Below, in pieces: positions 25,066 to 34,651 of a DNA stretch of 64,000 nucleotides (positions within the stretch are counted from its first letter, which is position 1; every line of letters begins with the position of its first letter). The position numbers were made by a program, and so were the translations under genes. A model generated the notes under the pieces. It searched no databases. It was not told the DNA's origin and worked only from the letters and a program-made list of their open reading frames with translations. The DNA comes from Clostridia bacterium (lineage in GTDB: Bacteria; Bacillota; Thermoanaerobacteria; Thermoanaerobacterales; Thermoanaerobacteraceae): assembly GCA_012840485.1 (NCBI GenBank), contig DULG01000026.1:1-64000 (forward strand), read 5' to 3'.

Positions 25066-25094
25066 TTGACTTGTTATTATTTAATAGATACAAT
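25066..25094 (+). promoter_or_regulatory. Promoter of pdxST
   Basis: TTGACT (25066-25071), 17 bases, TACAAT (25089-25094), 53 bases before the pdxS ATG. Confidence 0.65.
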
Positions 25095-25146
25095 TGATAT
25101 TAAGATACATACAAATACCAAGACAATTGTAAGGAGGAGTAGAACA

Positions 25147-26025
25147 ATGAATGAAAGGTATGAACTAAATAAAAATTTAGCCCAAATGCTAAAGGGTGGA
25201 GTCATAATGGATGTGACAACACCAGAACAGGCAATTATTGCGGAGAAAGCAGGTGCTGTTGCTGTCATGGCACTTGAAAGGGTTCCAGCTGATATTAGGG
25301 CAAGAGGGGGAGTTGCAAGAATGTCAGATCCTAAAATAATAAAGGAGATAAAGGCGGCAGTATCAATCCCTGTTATGGCAAAAGTTAGAATTGGGCATTT
25401 TGTGGAAGCACAGATTTTAGAGGCACTTGGGATAGATTTTATTGATGAAAGTGAAGTTTTAACCCCTGCAGATGAGATGTATCATATAAACAAATGGGAT
25501 TTTAAAGTGCCTTTTGTATGCGGTGCGCGAAACCTTGGAGAAGCACTAAGGCGTATAGGGGAAGGTGCTTCTATGATAAGGACAAAAGGTGAGGCAGGGA
25601 CTGGAAATGTAGTAGAGGCTATAAGGCATATGAGGATGATAAATGCCGAAATAAAAAGGCTTACAACTTTAAGGGAAGACGAACTTATGGCTGCTGCAAA
25701 AGAACTTCAGGCGCCCTATGACCTTGTAAAATATGTTGCACAACACGGAAGACTTCCGGTTGTAAATTTCGCAGCGGGAGGTATTGCCACACCGGCAGAC
25801 GCGGCACTTATGATGCAACTGGGTGCAGATGGTGTTTTTGTTGGTTCTGGAATATTTAAGTCACAAAATCCCGAAAAGATGGCAGAAGCTATAGTAAAAG
25901 CTGTAACCTATTACGACAAACCAGAAATATTGGCAGAGGTTTCAGAAGGATTGGGAGAAGCCATGCAGAGTATTGATATAAGAAAACTTGATGAAAAAGA
26001 TTTATATGCTTCAAGGGGATGGTAG
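25147..26025 (+). CDS. pdxS: Pyridoxal 5'-phosphate synthase, lyase subunit PdxS
   Basis: This 292-residue protein is nearly consensus along its length: [35 protein letters not shown], then [31 protein letters not shown], and GEAGTGN. The two reactive lysines of the family lie in VMAKVRIGH and [10 protein letters not shown]. It builds PLP from ribose 5-phosphate, glyceraldehyde 3-phosphate and ammonia supplied by PdxT. The start is ATG 25147 behind AAGGAGGAG. PLP made here could serve the PLP enzymes KamA and KamDE encoded just downstream. Confidence 0.98.
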   Translation: MNERYELNKNLAQMLKGGVIMDVTTPEQAIIAEKAGAVAVMALERVPADIRARGGVARMSDPKIIKEIKAAVSIPVMAKVRIGHFVEAQILEALGIDFIDESEVLTPADEMYHINKWDFKVPFVCGARNLGEALRRIGEGASMIRTKGEAGTGNVVEAIRHMRMINAEIKRLTTLREDELMAAAKELQAPYDLVKYVAQHGRLPVVNFAAGGIATPADAALMMQLGADGVFVGSGIFKSQNPEKMAEAIVKAVTYYDKPEILAEVSEGLGEAMQSIDIRKLDEKDLYASRGW

Positions 26026-26026
26026 T

Positions 26027-26590
26027 TTGCGCGTTGGAGTATTGGCAATTCAAGGCTCTGTTAGAGAACATATTGAAAAATTAAATCTTATAGATGGTGT
26101 AGAAGCTGTTTTGGCAAAAGACAAAAATACTCTGCTAAGCTTAGATGCATTAATTATACCGGGTGGCGAAAGTACTGCAATAGGGAAAATGATTGTAGAT
26201 TTTGGACTTAAAGAGGCTATTTTAAAGCTAAATGAGAGGAAAATTCCTATATGGGGCACTTGTGCTGGCATGATACTTATGGCAAAATATATAGTTAATG
26301 ATGACAAAGTGCACCTTGGAATAATGGATATTTCAGTTAAAAGAAATGCTTATGGTAGTCAACTTGACAGTTTTAAAACAAAGCTTATGATACCAGCAGT
26401 TTCTAATAATGAAATAGAGGCGGTTTTTATAAGGGCTCCGTATATAGAAAATGTAGGAAACGGTGTCAGAATACTTGCGAAGCACCAAGGTAAAATTGTA
26501 GCAGCACAGCAGAACAATTTACTTGCTACCGCATTTCACCCAGAACTAACAGATGATATATGCTTTTATAGATATTTTTTAAAGCTTTAA
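26027..26590 (+). CDS. pdxT: Pyridoxal 5'-phosphate synthase, glutaminase subunit PdxT
   Basis: This 187-residue glutamine amidotransferase reads VGVLAIQGSVREH, then PGGESTAIG, WGTCAGMILM (nucleophile Cys) and AFHPELTDD (catalytic His and Glu). The most likely start is TTG 26027, one base after the pdxS stop, with AAGGGGA upstream; this gives the normal family length. It feeds ammonia to PdxS. The downstream gap 26591-26712 has a T-rich stretch but no clear terminator, only the promoter of the next operon. Confidence 0.96.
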   Translation: MRVGVLAIQGSVREHIEKLNLIDGVEAVLAKDKNTLLSLDALIIPGGESTAIGKMIVDFGLKEAILKLNERKIPIWGTCAGMILMAKYIVNDDKVHLGIMDISVKRNAYGSQLDSFKTKLMIPAVSNNEIEAVFIRAPYIENVGNGVRILAKHQGKIVAAQQNNLLATAFHPELTDDICFYRYFLKL

Positions 26591-26632
26591 TTTATAGAGT
26601 TTATTTTAATAAAAAATTTTTTTTATACTATA

Positions 26633-26662
26633 TTGTCAAAAATATTGATGGTGTGATATAAT
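26633..26662 (+). promoter_or_regulatory. Promoter of the lysine fermentation operon
   Basis: TTGTCA (26633-26638), an 18-base spacer ending in an extended TG (26654-26655), then TATAAT (26657-26662). The start point would be near 26669, about 45 bases before the aptamer. Confidence 0.7.
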
Positions 26663-26712
26663 ATAAGCGTAAATGATAAGCTTTACATTAATTTAAAAAA
26701 TTTAATACTTTT

Positions 26713-26893
26713 AAAAGCATAAATAGAGGAGCAGGCAAACAGGTACCTACAAGGTGTTAAGGAGGAGAACCTCCAATACTTGTGGCGAAGGTTTGTCTGC
26801 CGAAAGGTTATACTTGTTCTTGGGTATATCCTTGGGGGTGAACACAAAGTTCACCACTGTCATGGGTGAGAGCCCATGGAGCGCTATTTATGC
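26713..26893 (+). ncRNA. Lysine riboswitch (L box) aptamer
   Basis: A five-helix layout can be drawn. P1 is 26717-26726 with 26884-26893 (10 perfect pairs). P2 is 26731-26740 with 26791-26800. P3 is a hairpin around 26750-26784. P4 is 26806-26813 with 26824-26831. A further stem is 26837-26843 with 26849-26855, and the last hairpin is 26862-26866 with 26873-26877. Conserved L-box sequence is present: GCCGAAAGG after P2, CACTGTCAT before the last hairpin and GGAGCGCTAT at the 3' edge. It binds lysine and lies upstream of genes that degrade lysine. The 3' strand of P1 is also the 5' arm of the terminator that follows, so ligand binding should prevent termination. Confidence 0.92.
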
Positions 26894-26930
26894 AGTGAAA
26901 AGATTTTCATTGCATAAATAGCGCTTTTCT
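26880..26930 (+). terminator. Riboswitch-controlled terminator
   Basis: A perfect 15-bp stem (26880-26894 with 26911-26925) is extended by six more pairs (26895-26900 with 26905-26910) around an AGAT loop and followed by TTTTCT. Bases 26884-26893 are shared with P1 of the aptamer, so P1 and this hairpin exclude each other. Confidence 0.88.
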
Positions 26931-26949
26931 TATGGGAAAGGCTATTTAG

Positions 26950-26981
26950 GCACTGAAAATCTTTCAGTGCTTTTGTTTTTC
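26950..26981 (+). terminator. Second hairpin/terminator before kal
   Basis: A 9-bp stem (26950-26958 with 26962-26970) with a 3-base loop is followed by TTTTGTTTTT. It looks like an intrinsic terminator placed in tandem after the riboswitch terminator, ending about 30 bases before the first gene. Confidence 0.7.
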
Positions 26982-27008
26982 AAAAAAAATACAAGGGGGG
27001 GGATTTAC

Positions 27009-27395
27009 TTGAAGGCGATGATAAGGGTGCGCATGAGTTTGCATGATGCCCACTATGGAGGAAACTTAGTGGATGGGGCGAGAATTTTAAATCTTTTTGG
27101 TGATGTGGCTACAGAACTTTTAATAAGACACGACGGCGATGAAGGACTTTTTAGAGCGTATGATAGTGTTGAATTTTTGGCACCAGTATACGCTGGAGAT
27201 TTTATAGAGGCGACTGGTGAAATAGTACAAGTAGGAAATACTTCAAGGAAAATGGTTTTTGAAGCAAGAAAAGTCATAACAGCAAGACCTGACATTAGCG
27301 ATTCGGCGGCAGAAGTTTTAGATAAACCAATCGTTGTATGTAGAGCTAGTGGTACATGCGTAGTTCCAAAGGATAAGCAAAGGTATAAAAAATAA
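27009..27395 (+). CDS. kal: 3-aminobutyryl-CoA ammonia lyase
   Basis: This is a 128-residue hotdog-fold protein ([20 protein letters not shown]... [30 protein letters not shown]). It corresponds to Kal, which removes ammonia from L-3-aminobutyryl-CoA to give crotonyl-CoA, the last amino-removing step of lysine fermentation. TTG 27009 lies 6 bases after a run of eight G; ATG 27018 is an alternative start. It is the first gene of the operon and would receive any riboswitch-controlled transcript. Confidence 0.88.
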   Translation: MKAMIRVRMSLHDAHYGGNLVDGARILNLFGDVATELLIRHDGDEGLFRAYDSVEFLAPVYAGDFIEATGEIVQVGNTSRKMVFEARKVITARPDISDSAAEVLDKPIVVCRASGTCVVPKDKQRYKK

Positions 27396-27412
27396 ATTGG
27401 AGGGGATAGGCA

Positions 27413-28231
27413 GTGGAAAAGTTGATAATAACTGCTGCCATATGTGGAGCGGAAGTGACAAAAAAGCATAATCCTAATGTACCTTATACAGTAGAAGAGA
27501 TGGTAAGAGAAGCAGAGGCAGCATATAACGCAGGAGCTAGCATTATTCACTTGCACGTCCGCTATGATGATGGGACACCTACTCAAGATAAAGAAAGGTT
27601 TAGGGAAGTCATTGAGGCGATTAAAGCAAAATGTCCAGATGTGATAATTCAACCTTCAACTGGTGGAGCAGTGGGAATGACTAGTGAAGAGAGGTTACAG
27701 CCTATCTACTTAAAGCCGGAAATGGCTTCTTTAGACTGTGGTACTTTAAATTTTGGAGGCGATGAAATATTTGTAAATACTGAAAATATGATAATAGAGT
27801 TTGCGCTTAAGATGAATGAGCTTGGGATAAAGCCAGAACTTGAAGTCTTTGATAAAGGCATGATTGATATGGCAATACGACTTCAGAAAAAGGGTTACAT
27901 AAAGGCGCCTATGCATTTCAATTTTGTCATGGGTGTAAATGGCGGTATTTCGGGAGAAATGAGAGATTTCCTGTTTTTAAAAGAAAGTATTCCAGAGGGC
28001 AGCACTTTTACTGCAACGGGGATAGGAAGATACGAGTTTCCAGTTGCTACAATGGCTATACTGACTGGAGGTCATGTCAGAGTTGGCTTTGAAGACAATG
28101 TGTACATTGCAAAAGGAGTATTGGCAAAATCTAATGGAGAATTAGTTGAAAAAGTTGTAAGAATTGCGAAAGAATTAGGGCGAGAAATTGCCACTCCTAA
28201 TGAAGCTAGAAAAATATTGGGATTAACGTAA
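27413..28231 (+). CDS. kce: 3-keto-5-aminohexanoate cleavage enzyme
   Basis: This 272-residue protein is of the BKACE/DUF849 family. IIHLHVRYDDGTPTQD contains the zinc-binding His-x-His pair, and PEMASLDCGTLNFG and GHVRVGFEDNVYIAKG are family signatures, the last with a metal/active-site Glu. It condenses 3-keto-5-aminohexanoate with acetyl-CoA to give 3-aminobutyryl-CoA and acetoacetate. The start is GTG 27413 behind GGAGGGG, 17 bp after kal. Confidence 0.93.
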   Translation: MEKLIITAAICGAEVTKKHNPNVPYTVEEMVREAEAAYNAGASIIHLHVRYDDGTPTQDKERFREVIEAIKAKCPDVIIQPSTGGAVGMTSEERLQPIYLKPEMASLDCGTLNFGGDEIFVNTENMIIEFALKMNELGIKPELEVFDKGMIDMAIRLQKKGYIKAPMHFNFVMGVNGGISGEMRDFLFLKESIPEGSTFTATGIGRYEFPVATMAILTGGHVRVGFEDNVYIAKGVLAKSNGELVEKVVRIAKELGREIATPNEARKILGLT

Positions 28232-28279
28232 AAAAATTAACATCAAAATTTTTCAAAATAAAGGTAGGAGGAGTTATAT

Positions 28280-29320
28280 ATGATGGGATGCAAATATGGA
28301 AGCCATAGAGTAATTGAACCAAAAGGAGTTTTACCACAAGCTGCATACAAGATTTCTAATGACATGAGTGTACTTTATGATAATGAGATACTCATAGATG
28401 TCATAGCTTTAAACATAGATTCTGCAAGCTTTACTCAGCTTAAAGAAGAGGCTGGTGGAGATGTAGAAAGAATAAAAGCTAAAATTTTAGAAATAGTCCA
28501 TGAAAGAGGTAAAATGCAAAATCCAGTTACAGGTTCAGGCGGAATGCTGATAGGACGGGTTGAAAAAATAGGAGATGCATTGGTAAGAAAGAGAGACTTG
28601 AAAGTAGGAGATAAGATAGCAACACTTGTTTCACTCACACTTACACCTCTTAGAATAGATGAAATTTTATCTATAAAGCTTGGCATAGATAGAGTTGAAA
28701 TAAAAGGTAAAGCTATACTTTTTGAAAGTGGAGTTTATGCTAAGCTTCCTGAAGACATGGAAGAAACTCTAGCATTAGCTGCTTTAGATGTAGCGGGAGC
28801 TCCCGCACAAACTGCAAAACTTGTAAAACCAGGTCAGAGTGTTTTGGTTCTTGGGGCTAATGGAAAATCAGGCATGCTTTGCTGTTATGAGGCAAAAAAG
28901 AGAGTGGGTCCTACCGGTAAAGTTATAGGTGTTGTAAGAAGGGAAGAGGCAAAAAGGAAAGTAGAAGAATTAGACATTTGCCATGAAGTTATAATAGCAG
29001 ATGCTCAAAAACCGTTGGAGGTTTTGAACGAGGTATTGAGAGTAAATAAAGGCAAAGAAGTGGATATTGCAATAAACTGCGTCAATATTCCTAATACAGA
29101 GATGGCTACAATTTTGCCGGTGAGAGATGAAGGAATCGCTTATTTCTTCTCCATGGCGACAAGCTTTACAAAGGCAGCTTTAGGAGCAGAAGGTGTTGGA
29201 AAAGACATCACTATGATAATAGGCAATGGTTATACAAAAGACCATGCGGAAATTACTTTGCAAGAATTACGCGAAAATGAAAAATTAAGAAAAGTTTTTG
29301 AGGGAATGTATGCTAAATAA
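28280..29320 (+). CDS. kdd: L-erythro-3,5-diaminohexanoate dehydrogenase
   Basis: This 346-residue NAD(P)-dependent oxidoreductase reads GCKYGSHRVIEPKGVLPQAA at the N-terminus, then a Rossmann segment VLVLGANGKSGMLCCYEAKK, and NCVNIPNTEMATILPVRDEG. It deaminates 3,5-diaminohexanoate oxidatively to 3-keto-5-aminohexanoate. The start is ATG 28280 behind GTAGGAGGAG; an in-frame ATG follows at once. Its place between kce and kamA is the conserved order of the pathway. Confidence 0.93.
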   Translation: MMGCKYGSHRVIEPKGVLPQAAYKISNDMSVLYDNEILIDVIALNIDSASFTQLKEEAGGDVERIKAKILEIVHERGKMQNPVTGSGGMLIGRVEKIGDALVRKRDLKVGDKIATLVSLTLTPLRIDEILSIKLGIDRVEIKGKAILFESGVYAKLPEDMEETLALAALDVAGAPAQTAKLVKPGQSVLVLGANGKSGMLCCYEAKKRVGPTGKVIGVVRREEAKRKVEELDICHEVIIADAQKPLEVLNEVLRVNKGKEVDIAINCVNIPNTEMATILPVRDEGIAYFFSMATSFTKAALGAEGVGKDITMIIGNGYTKDHAEITLQELRENEKLRKVFEGMYAK

Positions 29321-29354
29321 TATTGAATTTTAGAAAATAGGGGGATTTTTAAGA

Positions 29355-30614
29355 ATGAGAGTAAATAGAAGATATGAACTTTTTGGGCATGTATCAGACA
29401 AAGATTGGAATGATTGGAAATGGCAAATTAGGAATAGAATCGAAACAGTTGAGGAACTAAAAAAGTATTTACCTTTGACAAAAGAGGAAGAAGAAGCGGT
29501 TTCTAAAACATTGCAAACTCTAAGAATGGCCATAACACCTTATTATCTTTCTTTGATAGATCCGAATGACCCAAATGACCCTATAAGGAAAAGGGCGGTA
29601 CCTACAATAGATGAACTTTACAGGGCTCCCGAAGATTTAATAGATCCACTCAGTGAAGATGTAGATTCGCCGGTGCCAGGCCTTACTCATAGATATCCTG
29701 ATAGGGTTTTGATGTTGGTTACTGACCAGTGTTCAATGTATTGTAGACATTGTACAAGAAGAAGATTTGCAGGTCAAACTGATGCACCTGTTCCAATAGA
29801 TAAGATAGAAAAGCAGATTGAGTATATAAGAAATACGCCGCAAGTCAGAGATGTGCTTATATCTGGGGGAGATCCATTAACTCTTTCTGATTCAAGATTG
29901 GAACAGATTATAAAAAAATTGAGAGAGATACCTCATGTGGAAATAATAAGAATAGGGTCTTCTACACCCGTTGTATTGCCACAAAGGATTACGCCAGAGC
30001 TTGTGAATATGCTAAAAAAATACCATCCAATATGGTTAAATACCCACTTTAATCATCCACATGAAATTACTGAAGATTCTAAAAGAGCTTGTGAAATGTT
30101 GGCAGATGCAGGTATACCTCTTGGGAATCAGACAGTGCTTCTAAGAGGAGTAAATGATTGCGCACATGTCATGAAAAAACTTGTTCATGAATTGGTGAAA
30201 ATAAGGGTAAGGCCCTATTACATTTACCAGTGCGATTTGTCATTTGGACTTTCCCACTTCAGAACTCCTGTTTCAAAGGGAATCGAAATTATTGAGGCTT
30301 TGAGAGGTCATACATCAGGATTTTGCGTTCCTACCTTTGTGGTAGATGCACCAGGCGGAGGAGGAAAAATTCCAGTAGGTCCTAATTATGTAATATCTCA
30401 AAGCCATGATAAAATAGTTCTTAGAAACTATGAGGGAGTTATTACGACATATATTGAACCGCAAAATTATACGCCAGGTCCTTGTGTGTGTGATGAAGAA
30501 CCACAGAGGATAACTGGGGTTGCAGGATTAATGCAAGGGGATAAAACTGCTACAATAGAACCTGAAGAGTTAGAAAGGAAAAAGAGAAGGAGAACAAATG
30601 AGCAAGATTCTTGA
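29355..30614 (+). CDS. kamA: L-lysine 2,3-aminomutase
   Basis: This 419-residue radical SAM enzyme carries the iron-sulphur motif Cys126-x3-Cys130-x2-Cys133 in [18 protein letters not shown]-binding and zinc-binding regions follow ([16 protein letters not shown], with the PLP lysine in GGGGKIP, and a Cys-rich tail PGPCVCDEE). It converts L-lysine to L-beta-lysine, the committed step of the pathway. The start is ATG 29355 behind AGGGGGAT. It overlaps kamB by 17 bases. Confidence 0.97.
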   Translation: MRVNRRYELFGHVSDKDWNDWKWQIRNRIETVEELKKYLPLTKEEEEAVSKTLQTLRMAITPYYLSLIDPNDPNDPIRKRAVPTIDELYRAPEDLIDPLSEDVDSPVPGLTHRYPDRVLMLVTDQCSMYCRHCTRRRFAGQTDAPVPIDKIEKQIEYIRNTPQVRDVLISGGDPLTLSDSRLEQIIKKLREIPHVEIIRIGSSTPVVLPQRITPELVNMLKKYHPIWLNTHFNHPHEITEDSKRACEMLADAGIPLGNQTVLLRGVNDCAHVMKKLVHELVKIRVRPYYIYQCDLSFGLSHFRTPVSKGIEIIEALRGHTSGFCVPTFVVDAPGGGGKIPVGPNYVISQSHDKIVLRNYEGVITTYIEPQNYTPGPCVCDEEPQRITGVAGLMQGDKTATIEPEELERKKRRRTNEQDS

Positions 30615-31620
30615 ATTGATTAAGGAATACCGTACTATTTCTATAATAGGAATGGCAAAAAATGTAGGTAAAACTACTGTGCTAAATCATATTTTGAGTA
30701 AGGCCAGGGGTAAGTATACCCTTGGTCTTACCTCTATAGGAAGAGATGGAGAAGAGTATGATCAAGTAAGTTTTTTTCCAAAGCCGCGGATTTATGTAGA
30801 AGAAGGGAGTTATATAGCTACGGCAAAAGAGGCTTTGTTAAATAGCGATATTACAAAGGAAATAATTGTGACGACAGGATTTTATACTCCAATGGGAGAA
30901 GTAATAATTGCCAAAGCTTTAAGTGATGGCTATGTAGATTTGGCGGGGCCTTCTATAAATAAAGAAATTGCAGAAGTTTGTGAGCTTTTGCTAGAATTAG
31001 GTTCTGATAAGGTCATTATAGATGGAGCATTGAGCAGGAAAACACAGGCTTCTCCTTCTGTTTCAGAAGCTACAATACTGTCTACAGGTGCCGTTTTATC
31101 CTATAATATGGAAGAAACGGTTAAAAAGACAGTTTTTACTGTAAAACTCTTGTCAATTGAGGCGGAGAAAGATCAAGAAGTGGTAAAAGTGGCGGAAAGC
31201 ATTTTAGATACTGCTCGACTGGGATTTATATACAAGAGCAAAAGTTATAAGAGTATAAGAATAGCTACAGCAATAGATTCGTCTAAAGAAATTGTTGAAA
31301 ATTTAAAAGATGTTACTCATGTGGTCATAAAAGGAGTAATTACTGATAGATTAATTGAAGATGTTATGAAAAGTACCAATAAATATAAGGGAGTAACTTT
31401 TCTAGCGGAAGATGCTACAAAGTTATTTTTAAAGGAGGAGACATTTTTAAAGTTTCAAAAAAGTGGAGGAATTTTTAGAGTGTTAAAACCCATAAACTTA
31501 ATTTGTGTCATGATAAATCCTATTTCACCTTTAGGATATTCTTATGATAAAGATGAGTTTTTAACTCAGTTAAAAAAAGAAATTAATTTGCCTGTTTTTG
31601 ATGTGATAGGTGGTGATTAG
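30598..31620 (+). CDS. kamB: Lysine 5,6-aminomutase reactivase subunit KamB
   Basis: This 340-residue protein has an N-terminal P-loop, [10 protein letters not shown], near residues 18-27. The family is found only beside lysine 5,6-aminomutase genes and is thought, with KamC, to exchange damaged cobalamin cofactor; I know this as an annotation rather than from any motif visible here. The start is ATG 30598 within the end of kamA (GAAAAAGAGAAGGAG upstream), and the gene overlaps kamC by about 11 bases. Confidence 0.82.
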   Translation: MSKILELIKEYRTISIIGMAKNVGKTTVLNHILSKARGKYTLGLTSIGRDGEEYDQVSFFPKPRIYVEEGSYIATAKEALLNSDITKEIIVTTGFYTPMGEVIIAKALSDGYVDLAGPSINKEIAEVCELLLELGSDKVIIDGALSRKTQASPSVSEATILSTGAVLSYNMEETVKKTVFTVKLLSIEAEKDQEVVKVAESILDTARLGFIYKSKSYKSIRIATAIDSSKEIVENLKDVTHVVIKGVITDRLIEDVMKSTNKYKGVTFLAEDATKLFLKEETFLKFQKSGGIFRVLKPINLICVMINPISPLGYSYDKDEFLTQLKKEINLPVFDVIGGD

Positions 31621-33088
31621 TATTAAATTTTTAACAGAAAAAGGAAGAGAACAGATAGGGTTTAATTATGTAATAGCAAAATTACAGGTTATAACCCCTT
31701 ATGGGAAAGAGGAGTTAAAGAGCATAGAGCCCTTTAAAAGAGAAGAAAAAGGCAAGCTTTTAAAAGAGTATGAGTATATTGAATCAATGAAGAAAAGTTT
31801 AGAAAAAGACAAAGAGTTATTTTATAAAATTTTAAAAATTCTCTTCAAAATAAAAGATATAAGAAATAGCATAAAGAGATGTAAAAATGGTGAAATTTTA
31901 GATGAAGTAGAACTTTATGAAATAAAATTATTTTGCCTTTTGAGTGAAGAATTGCGCACTATGGTAGAGAGATTAAAACTTGATATAAAAGACATAAAAT
32001 TGAAATCTACGGAATCTATTTTAGACTTGCTTGACCCTCAGAGAAAAAGAATTTCTGCTTTTCACATATATGACGACTATTCTGAAAGGCTGAAAGAGCT
32101 ACGAAAGAAAAAAAGGGAAATTGAAAGGCAAATATTTTTGGAGACGCAAAAAGAGAAAATAGAAGAGTTAAAAGAAAAAAGGTTAGGGGTAGTAATTTTA
32201 GAACAACAGGAAGAATTAGAAATAAAGGAAAAACTCTCTAAAGAATTGTTGGGGTACGCTGATACACTAGAGAAGAATATAAAAGCCATAGGACGTTTTG
32301 ACTTTCTGATGGCAAAAGCTAAATTGGCAGCAGAATATGGGGGAGTAAAACCTAACATAAATGATGATATAAAGATTGTCTTTAAAAATGTGATAAATCC
32401 TCAAGTTTTAGATATTTTAAAGTCTCAAGGTAAAAAATTTACTCCTGTAAGTCTGGAGTTGAAAAAAGGAACTACTGTTTTAACAGGTGCAAACATGGGA
32501 GGAAAAACTGTAACATTAAAAACCATTACGTTAAATCTTTTATTAGGCATGTTGGGTTTTTTTGTGTTTGCTGAAGAAGCTTCTTTTCCAATGTTAGATT
32601 TTGTACATTTTGTTTCTGAGGATTTACAATCTGTCTCAAGGGGATTAAGTAGTTTTGGTGCAGAAGTAATTAAATTGAAAGAGATATTAGAGGATGTAAA
32701 AAAAGGGACAGGATTTATTGCTTTGGATGAGATAGCAAGGGGAACAAATCCACAAGAAGGTGCGCATATTGTAAAAGCTATTTCGCGGTATTTAAATGGC
32801 TTTTCTTCTATAACTTTATTATCTACTCATTATGAAGGAATTGTTGAAGAAGATATGGTCCATTATCAAGTAGTTGGGCTTAAAAATGTCAATTTTGGAA
32901 TGTTAAAACAAAAAATTAATATGAATAGAGGTAATTCTATAGAAATTCTTCAAGATCATATGGACTATAGTTTGGAGAAGGTAGATTCCTTCTGTGAAGT
33001 TCCAAAGGATGCTTTAAATATTTGTAAAATATTAGGGCTAGAAGAAGTTGTAGAACTTGCTGAAAAATACTATGAGAAGGAGGAGTGA
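31610..33088 (+). CDS. kamC: MutS-like ATPase KamC, lysine 5,6-aminomutase reactivase
   Basis: This 492-residue protein ends in a MutS-type ATPase domain: Walker A LTGANMGGKTVTLKT near residue 295, Walker B GFIALDEIARGTNPQEGA, and LLSTHYEG. It lacks the mismatch-recognition, connector and SMR domains of MutS and MutS2. The middle has a coiled-coil lever (RKKKREIERQIF...). In this operon context it is KamC. The start is uncertain between GTG 31610 and GTG 31613, both overlapping the kamB stop. Confidence 0.83.
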   Translation: MVISIKFLTEKGREQIGFNYVIAKLQVITPYGKEELKSIEPFKREEKGKLLKEYEYIESMKKSLEKDKELFYKILKILFKIKDIRNSIKRCKNGEILDEVELYEIKLFCLLSEELRTMVERLKLDIKDIKLKSTESILDLLDPQRKRISAFHIYDDYSERLKELRKKKREIERQIFLETQKEKIEELKEKRLGVVILEQQEELEIKEKLSKELLGYADTLEKNIKAIGRFDFLMAKAKLAAEYGGVKPNINDDIKIVFKNVINPQVLDILKSQGKKFTPVSLELKKGTTVLTGANMGGKTVTLKTITLNLLLGMLGFFVFAEEASFPMLDFVHFVSEDLQSVSRGLSSFGAEVIKLKEILEDVKKGTGFIALDEIARGTNPQEGAHIVKAISRYLNGFSSITLLSTHYEGIVEEDMVHYQVVGLKNVNFGMLKQKINMNRGNSIEILQDHMDYSLEKVDSFCEVPKDALNICKILGLEEVVELAEKYYEKEE

Positions 33089-33091
33089 TAT

Positions 33092-34651
33092 ATGAAAAGC
33101 AAGCTCAATTTAAATTGGGATATCGTAAATAAGGCAAGAGAATGTGCGAGAAATGTGGCAATAGATACACAAAAATTTATTGATGCCCATACTACTGTTG
33201 CGATTGAAAGGACAGTGTGTAGGCTTTTAGGAATAGATGGTGTGGATGACATGGGAATCCCTCTTCCTAATGTTGTGGTTGACAATATAAAAAATGGAGG
33301 GGGACTTTCACTTGGAGCAGCGATATACATTGGCAATGCTATGCTTTATACAGGACTTACTCCTCAGCAAATAGCTGAAAAAATTGGCAGAAATGAGCTG
33401 GACTTAGCTAAAATACCAATGGCAGATCTGTTTGAAATAAAACTAGCAGTGCAAGAAGTTGCAATAAAGACTGTAGAGAAGATAAAAGAAAACAGGAGAA
33501 AAAGAGAAGAACTCTTAAAAAAGTACGGTGATAAAGAAGGGCCACTTCTTTATTTGATTGTAGCGACAGGCAATATTTATGAAGACATTGTGCAGGCTCA
33601 AGCTGCAGCAAGGCAAGGTGCAGATGTCATTGCAGTCATTAGGACTACAGGACAAAGTCTTTTAGACTATGTGCCCTATGGAGCTACTACTGAAGGTTTT
33701 GGTGGTACTTATGCTACTCAAGAAAATTTCCGCCTCATGAGAAAGGCTTTAGATGAGGTTTCTGAAGAGGTGGGAAGGTATATAAGGCTTTGCAATTATT
33801 GTTCTGGCCTTTGTATGCCGGAAATTGCTGCTATGGGGGCTTTAGAGAGATTAGATGTCATGCTAAACGATGCTCTTTATGGGATTCTCTTTAGAGATAT
33901 AAATATGAAGAGAACAATTATAGACCAATATTTTTCAAGGATTATAAACGGGTTTGCAGGTATTATTATAAACACTGGAGAAGACAATTATTTAACAACT
34001 TCTGATGCCTATGAAGAAGCCCATACAGTGTTAGCATCCCAGTTAATAAATGAGCAATTTGCTCTTATGGCAGGAATTCCTGAAGAACAAATAGGATTGG
34101 GCCATGCTTTTGAAATGAATCCTGATATCAAAAATGGATTTTTATATGAACTTGCACAGGCACAGATGGCAAGAGAAATATTCCCGAAGGCACCATTAAA
34201 ATACATGCCTCCTACAAAGTACATGACAGGAAACATTTTTAAAGGTCATGTACAGGATGCGATGTTCAATATCGTGACCATAATGACAAAACAGAAAATA
34301 CACCTTTTGGGTATGCTTACAGAAGCTATTCACACTCCTTTTATGTCAGATAGGGCTTTGTCAATTGAGAGCGCAAGATATATATTTAACAATATGGCAG
34401 ATATAGCTGATGAGATATACTTCAAAGAGGGAGGAATAATTCAGCAAAGAGCTAATGAAGTCTTAATTAAGGCTTATGAATTATTAAAAGAAATTGAAAA
34501 GGAAGGACTCTTTAGAACATTAGAGCAGGGTAAGTTTGCAGGAATTAAAAGGTCAATGAATGGAGGAAGAGGTCTAGAAGGAGTGGTGGAGAAGGATCCA
34601 AACTATTTCAATCCCTTCATAGACCTTATGCTAAGAGGTGATAGGCAATGA
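33092..34651 (+). CDS. kamD: Lysine 5,6-aminomutase, alpha subunit
   Basis: This 519-residue protein reads along the large TIM-barrel subunit of the adenosylcobalamin- and PLP-dependent enzyme. Examples are DAHTTVAIERTVCRLLGIDGVDD near the start, VIRTTGQSLLDYVPYGATTEGFGGTYATQENFR in the barrel, and MPPTKYMTGNIFKGHVQDA later. It moves the terminal amino group of beta-lysine from C6 to C5, giving 3,5-diaminohexanoate. The start is ATG 33092 behind AAGGAGGAG; the stop shares ATGA with kamE. Confidence 0.97.
   Translation: MKSKLNLNWDIVNKARECARNVAIDTQKFIDAHTTVAIERTVCRLLGIDGVDDMGIPLPNVVVDNIKNGGGLSLGAAIYIGNAMLYTGLTPQQIAEKIGRNELDLAKIPMADLFEIKLAVQEVAIKTVEKIKENRRKREELLKKYGDKEGPLLYLIVATGNIYEDIVQAQAAARQGADVIAVIRTTGQSLLDYVPYGATTEGFGGTYATQENFRLMRKALDEVSEEVGRYIRLCNYCSGLCMPEIAAMGALERLDVMLNDALYGILFRDINMKRTIIDQYFSRIINGFAGIIINTGEDNYLTTSDAYEEAHTVLASQLINEQFALMAGIPEEQIGLGHAFEMNPDIKNGFLYELAQAQMAREIFPKAPLKYMPPTKYMTGNIFKGHVQDAMFNIVTIMTKQKIHLLGMLTEAIHTPFMSDRALSIESARYIFNNMADIADEIYFKEGGIIQQRANEVLIKAYELLKEIEKEGLFRTLEQGKFAGIKRSMNGGRGLEGVVEKDPNYFNPFIDLMLRGDRQ

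Noticed and set aside
31610-33088. MutS2 mismatch or recombination protein
   Set aside because: It lacks MutS core domains and the SMR domain and lies within the kam operon; KamC fits better.
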